Shown: one piece after another, positions 28,101 through 37,400 of the stretch
How the letters are laid out: each line of letters begins with the position of its first letter
Numbering within the stretch: the stretch's first letter is position 1
Source: Flavobacteriales bacterium
GTDB lineage: Bacteria > Bacteroidota > Bacteroidia > Flavobacteriales_F > PHOS-HE28
Reading direction: 5' to 3'
DNA length: 64,000 nucleotides
Assembly (NCBI GenBank): GCA_016716605.1
Contig: JADJWA010000001.1
Span: 558,001 to 622,000 of the forward strand
The notes under the pieces: generated by a model
Seen by the model: the letters and a program-made list of their open reading frames with translations, nothing else
What the model was told of the DNA's origin: nothing
Database searches by the model: none
Program-made: the position numbers and the translations under genes

Positions 28101-28834
28101 TGCAATTCGCCCTTCGAGACACCACCGAGGGCGCAAGCGTGCTCTGGCAATTCGGCGATGGCGCGCAACTGGTCGATGATTCCGTGGTTACCCACAGCTA
28201 CGAGGACGCCGGCAACTTCAATGTCTCCCTCTTCATCACCTGGCCGAACGGCTGTGCCACGGACACCACCGCTTACAACATGATCCGCACGCTCACGGTG
28301 CCCACGGCGCTATTGAGCTGGTCGCCTCACCCGCCAACGATCAACGACCCGCGCGTGCAGTTCACCGACCAGAGCGTGCCCAATGCGGTGAGCTGGTGGT
28401 GGGACTTCGGCGAGTTCGGGACGAGCGAGGAACAGGACCCGTTGGTTGAATTCCCTGACGACGCGGGCGGCACCTACCCGGTGATGCTCGTGGTAGCGAA
28501 CGAATTGGGCTGCACGGATACGATTCGCACTTGGGTGGATGTCCACGACGAATTCATGGTGTGGGTGCCCAACACCTTCACGCCGAATGGCGTCGAGCCC
28601 AATGAGACCTTCTCGATCAGCGGCAACGACCTTTCCCCGGATGATTTCGAGTTGCTCGTCTTCGACCGATGGGGACAGGTGGTCTTCTCGACTACTGAGC
28701 TGGATTTCCGCTGGGACGGCACCAAGGATGGAAGCCCGCTGCCACAGGGGGTTTATCCGTACCGGCTGAGGGTGCATGCACTGAGCACCCCAAAGAAGCG
28801 CATCATCCACGGCCACGTGAACCTCCTGCGCTGA
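25151..28834 (+). CDS. Giant T9SS type B adhesin 2 (CUB-like, PKD, P-domain)
   Basis: This 1227-residue paralogue of adhesin 1 has a signal (LGLGLIAPGYSYGQ), a CUB-like domain with GGLLDSGGQGATGYGDNENF, and a PKD domain. The P-domain-like module (VYLPDNVGQTFTSQLTY, VCVDMEHSFMGDLVISITC, LHQQGGGGTYIGGAND) is almost the same as in adhesin 1. After it come PKD-like units, 'LNESFGDGWNGG' at about residues 565-660, further Ig/PKD-like domains (LWQFGDGAQLVDDSVVTHSY), and the type B sorting domain (PNTFTPNGVEPNETF ... FDRWGQVVF). It has no long tandem repeat. The shared blocks suggest gene duplication rather than separate origin. Confidence 0.88.
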   Translation: MPITPFKSLLQRHLPGIALGLGLIAPGYSYGQLYTIADGAISTCTGGLLDSGGQGATGYGDNENFTATICPDTPGQSIHLSFITFDLSAAGVGPLDNLAIYDGPGVASPLLGIWTETGLQGVVVSASPGNASGCLTLVFQSNEVGTGVFAATITCVTPCFPPMAVATVGEPLPALVCPDEVLTFDGSGSFAQPGFNLVQYEWDLGDGTTASTPVVTHSYGTPGAYTAQLTVTDDNGCTNTQTVDLQVFVGTTPIFAGTTESLSVCQGGTVDLFGTASPVTWTALPSVDFGAGVYLPDNVGQTFTSQLTYTSFPPGTTLTSVNDLWSVCVDMEHSFMGDLVISITCPSGQTTVLHQQGGGGTYIGGANDTDNAANPMPGTCWNYCWSPTATLGTFAQSAAFGASPNVMPGGTPANNALIPGTYSSVQPLSNLVGCPLNGTWTFSVSDLWAIDNGFLCSWNINFNPALYPDLIDFTPAITDGAWTGPGVVPNPNDPFQASITPTVPGTYDYTFTVTDDFGCSYDTTITVTVTNAPEVEAIVTLGSSCSEPATIDASIVAYAPPPPTCNYTLVLNESFGDGWNGGANVQVTINGATTSYTVAPGPNQITVSLIIPVGASISIFYQAGTIWNNENSFELLGYDGTILYDSPQGPATGQLWAGAGNCGPGAGPVTWQWTPAAGVDSPNSPNVTTQITQPTTLVVIAHPFGQPWCFGSDTVDVIPPSFLENDSIVVHVACNAGTGSIELITTGLGGPWNYLWVDASGATVQATNGSNGDLLTAAAGTYTAFISEGPQGNGCLDTLTATITEPPPLEWAAVPQDTLICLTGTGLLGASAFGGTGTINYQWSHGAVGAGPHGVSPADTTEYAVIATDANGCILGPVSATIDVRPAFTLDPLIDDTTCFNVPVLYRATGYSGGDGAYQFDWGSGPQLLDSLWALPPQSTNICVTISDGCETPPVTRCAWLEVLHVPVTELSADTTFGCVPFTVQFALRDTTEGASVLWQFGDGAQLVDDSVVTHSYEDAGNFNVSLFITWPNGCATDTTAYNMIRTLTVPTALLSWSPHPPTINDPRVQFTDQSVPNAVSWWWDFGEFGTSEEQDPLVEFPDDAGGTYPVMLVVANELGCTDTIRTWVDVHDEFMVWVPNTFTPNGVEPNETFSISGNDLSPDDFELLVFDRWGQVVFSTTELDFRWDGTKDGSPLPQGVYPYRLRVHALSTPKKRIIHGHVNLLR

Positions 28835-28977
28835 GCCTTGTCCAAAGGCTGAACGAGCCCGTTGGCCGTGAACACGCTGGGGTTCGTCCAATAGCAGCGG
28901 CGAGCCTTCCAGTGTATCCCTCACGCGGATACATTTCCAACGCTTGATGGCGGGCAACGGGCCGTCGAGGATGCTGG

Positions 28978-31900
28978 ATGGCGTTTCGTTACGATCGGAT
29001 CCGACTGAATGCCCGGCTCACGCGCTTGCTGCTCGGCTCAGCGTGCCTATGGCTGGCAGCAGGAGATGCTCATGCACAGCCCTTCCCGATCTTCAATGGA
29101 ACGGCGAGCACGTGCGTAGGCGCTTTCCTCGACAGCGGCGGACAAGGAGCAAGCGGCTACGGCAACAACGAGAACTACACCTACACGATCTGCCCTGATG
29201 CTTCCGGCACTGCCATCTCGTTGAATTTCATCACGTTCAACCTGAGCACCGCCGGCGCCGCGCCGATCGACTTCATGACCGTCTATGATGGCAACAGCAC
29301 GGCGGCCCCTGTGCTCGCCACCTGGACCGGCAACGCGGGCCAAGGCCAGATCGTGAGCGCAAGCGCGGGCAATAGCAGCGGCTGCCTCACCATCGTTTTC
29401 CGCAGCAATAACACGGGCACGGGAGTCTTCGCGGCCAGCATCACCTGCTACCAGCCCTGCGTGCGGCCGATCGCCGTGGCCACGCACGGCCCCACCAACC
29501 CCATGCGCATCTGCCCCGGCGAGAGCGTCACCTTCAACAGCACGGGCAGCTTCGCAGCGCCAGGATTCAACATCGCCTCACGCAGATGGGACTTCGGCGA
29601 TGGCACCATCCTGAACAATGCGCCGGTCATCGTGAACCACACCTACGCGCAGCCCGGCGGCTACACCGCGCAGCTCTACCTGCTCGATAACAATGGCTGC
29701 GCGAGCACCAATCTCGTGGACCTGGTCACGCTGGTGGGCACGCCTCCCACCTTCACCGGAACCAGCGGCACCCTCACAGGTTGTGTCGGCGAGACCCTCT
29801 GCTTGAACGGTGTGGTGCAAGGAACCACTTGGAATGAGCTGCCGAATCCGAATGCCGGCGGCGGGGTTTTCCTGCCTGACAACGTGGGTGAGTGCTTCAC
29901 GAGCACGGTCACCTTCACGCAGTTCGCCCCAGGGCAAACGGTCACATCGGCGAACGACCTCCTTTCAATCTGCATAGACATCGAGCACAGCTTCATCGGC
30001 GACCTCGTGATCAGCTTGATCGCGCCCACCGGCGAGAGCGTTATCATGCACCAGCAGGGTGGCGGTGCCACTTTCCTCGGCGTGCCCGTGGACAATGACC
30101 TGACGCCGAATGCGCAAGGAACCTGCTACACCTATTGCTGGAGCCCCACCGCCACCAACGGCACATGGGTGGACAACGCCGGCGGCACCTTGCCCGCCGG
30201 CACCTATGAGAGCCTCAACCCATTCACCGGATTGATCGGCGCGCAATTGAACGGGACGTGGACCATCCAGATCTGCGACATGTGGGCCAGCGACAACGGC
30301 TTCCTGTGCGATTGGGACATCACTTTCAATCCGGCGCTCTACGATGACCTGATCACGTTCACGCCCGTGTATGGGGCGCAATGCGACAGCAGCTACTGGA
30401 CAGGGCCGAACATCACCAACCAGAGCGCCAATTGCAACCAGGCGTGCGTGACGCCGCCCGCCCCGGGGAATTACGACTATGTCTACCACGTCACCGACAA
30501 CTTCGGATGCGATTACGACACCACGCTCACGGTGAACATCATCCCTGCGCCGCAAGTGAATGCAGGGCCCGATGCGACCACCTGCAACACGCCGGTGCAA
30601 CTGAATGCCACCGTGACCAGCGGCGGCTTCCCCACCAACTGCGATTACACGCTCACCCTGTACGATTCATTCGGTGACGGCTGGACCGGCCTGTTCGGCC
30701 TTGGCTCGAACGGATCCAACGTAACGGTGACGGTGAATGGCACCCCGTACAGCTATTGGCTGAACAACGGCGCGCAGGCCAGCGTGAACATCCCGGTGAC
30801 GTCGGGCGCCACGGTTGTGGTGAGCTATGTGGCCGGCAACCTGTACAACGGCGAGCAATCGTTCACGCTCTTCAACAGCAGCGGAGGCGTGGCCTACGCT
30901 TCGCCGATGGGTCCAGGCACGGGTCAGCTGTGGAGCGGCGTGGCCAATTGCCCCGGCGGCAACTTCGTGTACAACTGGTCTCCGGCCGCTGGGCTCAGCG
31001 ATCCGAACATCGCCAATCCGGTGGCCACAGTGGGCGGCACCACGCAGTACTGCGTCACCGTGTACCAGATCGGGCATCCGCTATGCACGAGCACGGATTG
31101 CATGACCATCACGGTGGACAACCTGGTGGATCCCGGCACGAGTGCGAATGTGGCCGCGTGCAGCAACGGCGCTGCGATCAACCTCTTCGCCCAGCTAGGC
31201 GGGACGCCCACCGCCGGCGGCACATGGTCCGCACCTGGCGGGGGCGCGCACAGCGGCACCTTCCAGCCAGGGGTTGATGCGCCAGGCCTATACACCTACA
31301 CCGTGGGTGGTGCCGGTGCTTGCGGCGCACCGCAGAGCAGCACGGTGAATGTGACGGTGTATCCGCTGCCTGTTGCCGGCACGCCGACGAGCCTCGCCGT
31401 TTGCAGCACAGATGCCACCCAATCCATGTTCGCCCTGCTCGGTGGAAGCGCGCAGGCCGGTGGCAATTGGAGCGGGCCTTCACCCGTGGTCGGAGGCAAC
31501 TACAACCCGGCTACAATGGACCCGGGCGTGTACACCTACACCGTGAACGGCACGGCACCCTGCCCGAATGCCTCGGCCACGGTGACCGTGACCGAAAGCA
31601 TGCCCCCGAATGCTGGCAACGATGCGAGCATTGCGTTGTGCAGCACGAGTGCGCCTGTGGTGCTCGTGTCTCAATTGGGCGGTGCCCCCGATGGAACGGG
31701 TTCATGGACCGATTCGGGCGGCAGCGCGTCGAGCGGCGGCTTCGATCCAGCAACCGATCCTCCGGGCGTATACAACTACACCGTTACCGGCATCGCGCCT
31801 TGCCCCAACGATGTGGCAGCCCTCACCATCTCGGTGAACCAGGCTCCTGATCCCGGTACCGATGGTGCGATCACGCTCTGCTCCTCGGATGCTGCCGGAA

Positions 31901-33180
31901 GTCTCTTCGCTCAGCTCGGAGGAACACCGGATGCCGGTGGAACATGGAGCGGGCCTTCGCCTGTCGTCGGCGGCATGATCGATCCCGCAACGATGCTCGC
32001 GGGCGTGTACACCTACACCGTGACCGGAACCGCACCCTGCCCGGACGGGAGCGCAACGGTGACCGTGACGATCAACCCGCCGCCCGATCCCGGTACCGAT
32101 GGTGCGATCACGCTCTGCTCGAGTGATGCTCCTGCTTCACTCTTCGCGCAGCTCGGCGGAACGCCGGATGCCGGTGGAACATGGAGCGGACCTTCCCCTG
32201 TAATCGGCGGCATGATAGACCCCGCGACGATGAGCGCGGGTGTGTACACCTACACCGTGACCGGCACAGCGCCTTGCCCCGATGAGATCGCGACGGTGAC
32301 CGTGACGATCAACGCGCCCCCGGATCCCGGTACCGATGGTGCGATCACGCTCTGCTCGAGTGATGCTCCTGCTTCACTCTTCGCGCAGCTCGGCGGAACG
32401 CCGGATGCTGGCGGCTCCTGGAGCGGTCCTTCGCCGGTCGTCGGCGGCATGATCGATCCTGCGACCATGAGCGCGGGCGTGTACACCTACACCGTTACCG
32501 GAACTGCACCCTGCCCCGATGAGATCGCGACGGTGACCGTGACGATCAACGCGCCCCCGGATCCCGGTACCGATGGTGCGATCACGCTCTGCTCGAGTGA
32601 TGCTCCTGCTTCACTTTTCGCGCAACTGGGCGGAACGCCGGATGCCGGTGGAACATGGAGCGGTCCTTCACCGGTCGTCGGCGGCATGATCGATCCTGCC
32701 ACGATGCTCGCGGGCGTGCACACCTACACGGTGACCGGAACCGCACCATGCCCGGACGAAAGCGCGACGGTGACCGTGACGATCAACGCGCCGCCCGACC
32801 CTGGTACCGATGGTGCAATCACGCTCTGCTCGAGTGATGCTCCTGCTTCTCTCTTCGCGCAACTGGGCGGAACGCCGGATGCTGGCGGAACATGGAGCGG
32901 GCCTTCGCCGGTCGTCGGAGGCATGATCGATCCTGCCATCATGCTCGCGGGCGTGTACACCTACACCGTGACCGGCACAGCGCCTTGCCCCGATGAGCAA
33001 GCAACGGTGACGGTGACGATCAATGCGCCGCCCGATCCCGGAACCGATGGTGCGATCACACTCTGCTCGAGTGATGCTCCTGCTTCACTCTTCGCGCAGC
33101 TCGGCGGAACGCCGGATGCCGGTGGAACATGGAGCGGGCCTTCGCCGGTCGTCGGCGGCATGATAGACCCGCGACGATGA
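28978..33180 (+). CDS. Giant T9SS type B repeat adhesin 3, 5' part (frameshifted)
   Basis: The N-terminal 1400 codons of a protein that would be about 3505 residues long. It begins with a signal peptide (LLLGSACLWLAAGDAHAQ), then the same CUB-like, PKD and P-domain-like cassette as the two preceding genes (GAFLDSGGQGASGYGNNENY; VFLPDNVGECFTSTVTF; ICIDIEHSFIGDLVISL), a 'LYDSFGDGWTG' module, three divergent 79-residue repeats and then near-identical copies. The frame ends early at 33180 because the codon run GAC CCC GCG ACG of other copies reads GAC CCG CGA CGA TGA here: one C is missing (33168-33170). The rest of the protein follows in the next frame. Without the frameshift it would end at 39494. 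Confidence 0.9.
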   Translation: MAFRYDRIRLNARLTRLLLGSACLWLAAGDAHAQPFPIFNGTASTCVGAFLDSGGQGASGYGNNENYTYTICPDASGTAISLNFITFNLSTAGAAPIDFMTVYDGNSTAAPVLATWTGNAGQGQIVSASAGNSSGCLTIVFRSNNTGTGVFAASITCYQPCVRPIAVATHGPTNPMRICPGESVTFNSTGSFAAPGFNIASRRWDFGDGTILNNAPVIVNHTYAQPGGYTAQLYLLDNNGCASTNLVDLVTLVGTPPTFTGTSGTLTGCVGETLCLNGVVQGTTWNELPNPNAGGGVFLPDNVGECFTSTVTFTQFAPGQTVTSANDLLSICIDIEHSFIGDLVISLIAPTGESVIMHQQGGGATFLGVPVDNDLTPNAQGTCYTYCWSPTATNGTWVDNAGGTLPAGTYESLNPFTGLIGAQLNGTWTIQICDMWASDNGFLCDWDITFNPALYDDLITFTPVYGAQCDSSYWTGPNITNQSANCNQACVTPPAPGNYDYVYHVTDNFGCDYDTTLTVNIIPAPQVNAGPDATTCNTPVQLNATVTSGGFPTNCDYTLTLYDSFGDGWTGLFGLGSNGSNVTVTVNGTPYSYWLNNGAQASVNIPVTSGATVVVSYVAGNLYNGEQSFTLFNSSGGVAYASPMGPGTGQLWSGVANCPGGNFVYNWSPAAGLSDPNIANPVATVGGTTQYCVTVYQIGHPLCTSTDCMTITVDNLVDPGTSANVAACSNGAAINLFAQLGGTPTAGGTWSAPGGGAHSGTFQPGVDAPGLYTYTVGGAGACGAPQSSTVNVTVYPLPVAGTPTSLAVCSTDATQSMFALLGGSAQAGGNWSGPSPVVGGNYNPATMDPGVYTYTVNGTAPCPNASATVTVTESMPPNAGNDASIALCSTSAPVVLVSQLGGAPDGTGSWTDSGGSASSGGFDPATDPPGVYNYTVTGIAPCPNDVAALTISVNQAPDPGTDGAITLCSSDAAGSLFAQLGGTPDAGGTWSGPSPVVGGMIDPATMLAGVYTYTVTGTAPCPDGSATVTVTINPPPDPGTDGAITLCSSDAPASLFAQLGGTPDAGGTWSGPSPVIGGMIDPATMSAGVYTYTVTGTAPCPDEIATVTVTINAPPDPGTDGAITLCSSDAPASLFAQLGGTPDAGGSWSGPSPVVGGMIDPATMSAGVYTYTVTGTAPCPDEIATVTVTINAPPDPGTDGAITLCSSDAPASLFAQLGGTPDAGGTWSGPSPVVGGMIDPATMLAGVHTYTVTGTAPCPDESATVTVTINAPPDPGTDGAITLCSSDAPASLFAQLGGTPDAGGTWSGPSPVVGGMIDPAIMLAGVYTYTVTGTAPCPDEQATVTVTINAPPDPGTDGAITLCSSDAPASLFAQLGGTPDAGGTWSGPSPVVGGMIDPRR

Positions 33181-34451
33181 GTGCGGGCGTGTACACCTAC
33201 ACGGTGACCGGAACCGCACCATGCCCGGACGAAAGCGCGACGGTGACGGTGACGATCAATGCGCCGCCCGATCCCGGTACCGATGGTGCGATCACGCTCT
33301 GCTCCTCGGATGCTGCCGCAAGTCTCTTCGCGCAGCTCGGCGGAACGCCGGATGCTGGTGGAACATGGAGCGGTCCTTCGCCGGTTATCGGCGGCATGAT
33401 CGATCCCGCGACGATGAGTGCTGGCGTGTACACCTACACGGTGACCGGAACCGCACCCTGCCCGGACGAAAGCGCGACGGTGACCGTGACGATCAACGCG
33501 CCGCCCGATCCCGGAACCGATGGTGCGATCACACTCTGCTCGAGTGATGCTCCTGCTTCACTCTTCGCGCAGCTCGGCGGAACGCCGGATGCCGGTGGAA
33601 CATGGAGCGGGCCTTCGCCGGTCGTCGGCGGCATGATAGACCCCGCGACGATGAGTGCGGGCGTGTACACCTACACGGTGACCGGAACCGCACCATGCCC
33701 GGACGAAAGCGCGACGGTGACGGTGACGATCAATGCGCCGCCCGATCCCGGTACCGATGGTGCGATCACGCTCTGCTCCTCGGATGCTGCCGCAAGTCTC
33801 TTCGCGCAGCTCGGCGGAACGCCGGATGCCGGTGGAACATGGAGCGGTCCTTCGCCGGTTATCGGCGGCATGATCGATCCCGCGACGATGAGTGCTGGCG
33901 TGTACACCTACACGGTGACCGGAACCGCACCATGCCCTGACGAGAGCGCAACGGTGACCGTGACGATCAATGCGCCCCCGGATCCCGGTACCGATGGTGC
34001 GATCACGCTCTGCTCCTCGGATGCTGCCGCAAGTCTCTTCGCTCAGCTCGGCGAAACACCGGATGCCGGTGGAACATGGAGCGGTCCTTCGCCGGTCGTC
34101 GGCGGCATGATCGATCCTGCCACGATGCTCGCGGGCGTGTACACCTACACGGTGACCGGAACCGCACCATGCCCGGACGAAAGCGCGACGGTGACCGTGA
34201 CGATCAACGCGCCGCCCGATCCCGGAACCGATGGTGCGATCACGCTCTGCTCGAGTGATGCTCCTGCTTCACTCTTCGCGCAGCTCGGCGGGACGCCGGA
34301 TGCTGGCGGCTCCTGGAGCGGTCCTTCGCCGGTTGTCGGCGGCATGATCGATCCCGCGACCATGAGCGCGGGCGTGTACACCTACACGGTCGCCGGCGCT
34401 GCACCGTGCATTGACGCAGCCTCTACGGTAACGGTCACCATCAACATCCCG
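31846..34451 (+). repeat. Eleven near-identical 237-base (79-residue) tandem repeats
   Basis: Unit PDPGTDGAITLCSSDAP... through TVTVTINAP repeats with a period of exactly 237 bases, except one 236-base copy that holds the frameshift deletion. The copies differ by only a few substitutions (A/V/I, M/L, DES/DEI/DEQ), which points to recent homogenisation. Confidence 0.93.
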
Positions 34452-37400
34452 CCCAATGCAGGTGGCGATGGAGGAATCACGGTATGTGAGATCGATGCGG
34501 CATTCGACATGTTCGGCTTGTTGAATGGTGCACCGCAAGGTGGTGGTGCATGGAGCTTCAATGCAGCCGCTCATTCGGGCACCTTCACCCCTGGGATCGA
34601 TGCATCAGGCGTTTACTCCTATACAGTCAATGGCGCATCTCCCTGTCCAGCTGACATCGCGCTCGTCACAGTCACAGTGAACACCATGCCCGACGCGGGC
34701 ATCAATGGCGGCCTCACGCTCTGCTCTTCGAGCCCGGCCACAGCACTGATCACAGGACTGAATGGTACGCCTGACCTCGGCGGAAGCTGGACTGCGCCCG
34801 GAGGAGGCGCCTCCACCGGAAGCTTCACGCCCGGTGTGGATGCAGTCGGTTTGTACTCATACACGGTCAACGGAACTGCCCCATGCCCCTCGGTTTCCGC
34901 AACAGTTAATGTGAGCGTGGCGACGAATCCGAATGCAGGGACTCCTGGCAGTGCGACACTTTGTGCCACCGATGCTTCACTCTTGCTCTTCAGTGAGTTG
35001 GGCGGTTCACCCGATGCAGGCGGCGCTTGGAGCGGCCCTTCACCTGCTGTCGGCGGCGTGTATGACCCTGCCACGATGAACCCCGGCGTGTACACCTACA
35101 CGATCACGGTTCCGCCGCCGTGCGTGAACGCCAGCAGCACGGTGACCATCACCGAGATCGCTCCGCCGAACGCGGGCACCGATGGGGCAATCACGCTCTG
35201 CATCAGCAGTCCGCCGGCATCGCTGTTCGCAGCGCTGGGTGGTGGCGCGCAGGCGGGTGGAACGTGGAGCGGTCCCTCGCCGGTGGCGGGCGGGATGTTC
35301 AACCCCGCGACCATGAACGCTGGCGTTTACACCTACACGGTGAACGGAACAGCGCCCTGCCCGGATGATCAATCGCAGGTGACGGTGAACGTGGTGGCTG
35401 CGCCTGACGCTGGCACGCCCGGCAGCGCTACGCTCTGCGCAACGGACGCCGCCATCGACCTCTTCGCTGAATTAGGTGGCACACCTGATCTCGGCGGCGC
35501 TTGGAGCGGCCCTTCACCGGTAGTCGGCGGCGTGTATGACCCTGCCTCGATGAACCCCGGTGTGTACAGCTACACGATCACCGTTCCGCCGCCGTGCGTG
35601 AACGCAAGCAGCACCGTGACCATCACCGAGATCGCACCGCCGAACGCAGGCACCGATGGGACCCTCACCCTATGCATCAGCAGCCCCGCGGCATCACTCT
35701 TCACCCAGCTCGGTGGTGGCGCGCAGGCGGGTGGAACGTGGAGCGGTCCTTCGCCGGTGGCGGGCGGGATGTTCAACCCCGCGACCATGAGCGCTGGCGT
35801 TTACACCTACACGGTGATTGGAACGGCGCCCTGCCCGGATGATCAATCGCAGGTGACGGTGAACGTGGTGGCTGCGCCTGACGCAGGCACGCCCGGCAGC
35901 GCTACGCTCTGCGCAACGGACGCCGCCATCGACCTCTTCGCTGAACTAGGCGGCACACCTGATCTCGGCGGCGCTTGGAGCGGTCCTTCACCGGTAGTTA
36001 GCGGCCTGTACGACCCCGCCTCGATGGACCCCGGCGTGTACACCTACACGATCATCGTTCCGCCGCCGTGCGTGAACGCAAGCAGCACCGTGACCATCAC
36101 CGAGATCGCACCGCCGAACGCAGGCACCGATGGGACCCTCACCCTCTGCATCAGCAGTCCGCCGGCATCGCTGTTCGCAGCGCTTGGCGGCGGCGCGCAC
36201 GCGGGTGGAACGTGGAGCGGTCCCTCGCCGGTGGCGGGCGGGATGTACAACCCCGCGACCATGAACGCTGGCGTTTACACCTACACGGTGAACGGAACAG
36301 CGCCCTGCCCGGATGATCAATCGCAGGTGACGGTGAACGTGGTGGCTGCGCCTGACGCAGGCACGCCCGGCAGCGCTACGCTCTGCGCAACGGACGCCTC
36401 CATCGACCTCTTTGCGGAACTAGGCGGCACACCTGATCTCGGAGGCGCTTGGAGCGGTCCTTCACCGGTAGTTGGCGGCCTGTACGACCCCGCCTCGATG
36501 GACCCCGGCGTGTACACCTACACGATCACCGTTCCGCCGCCGTGCGTGAACGCAAGCAGCACCGTGACCATCACCGAGATCGCACCGCCGAACGCAGGCA
36601 CCGATGGGACCCTCACCCTCTGCATCAGCAGCCCCGCAACATCACTCTTCGCGCAGCTCGGTGGTGGCGCGCAGGCGGGTGGAACTTGGAGCGGTCCCTC
36701 GCCGGTGGCGGGCGGGATGTACAACCCCGCGACCATGAACGCTGGCGTGTACACCTACACGGTGAACGGAACGGCGCCCTGCCCGGATGATCAATCGCAG
36801 GTGACGGTGACAGTGGTTGATGAGCCCTATGCGGGCGGCCCCGGCTTCCTGAGCATATGCGGCTCCGATGCGCCGGATGAGCTATTCAGCTACCTCGAAG
36901 GCTCGCCGGACCAAGGTGGCCAATGGACCACGCCAGGCGGCGCATCATTCGATGGCCTGTTCGATCCCGGTACGATGAGCGGAGGCGTGTACACGTACAC
37001 GATCACCGTTCCGCCGCCGTGCGCGAGCGTGAGTCAGACCGTGACCGTGGATGTGATCGCACCGCCCGATGCGGGATTCGATGGCACCCTCACGCTCTGC
37101 ATCAGCAATGCACCCATGCTGCTCCTCCCCAGCTTGGGTGGATCGCCCGATGCCGGTGGCGCGTGGACATCGAGCAACGGCGACCCGTTCAGCGGCACCT
37201 TCGATCCAGCGACCGATGCGCCCGATGCGTACACCTACACGGTTCAAGGCTCGGCGCCATGCCCGGCCGATGCCGCAACCGTCACGGTCGCGGTGACGCA
37301 GATGCCCAACCCTGGCATGCCTGACATCATCAACCTGTGCGTGGTGGGCGATCCGGTGGACCTCTTCCCGGTACTCGGCGCGGCGGACCCCGGCGGCACA

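Noticed and set aside
32013..34381. Series of 78-residue minus-strand frames at 237-base spacing
   Set aside because: They are the antisense reading of the tandem repeat; none has a start signal, and all vanish where the repeat diverges.
31846..36824. Tandem repeats considered as a CRISPR-like array
   Set aside because: Units are 237 or 474 bases, coding and contiguous with no spacers.
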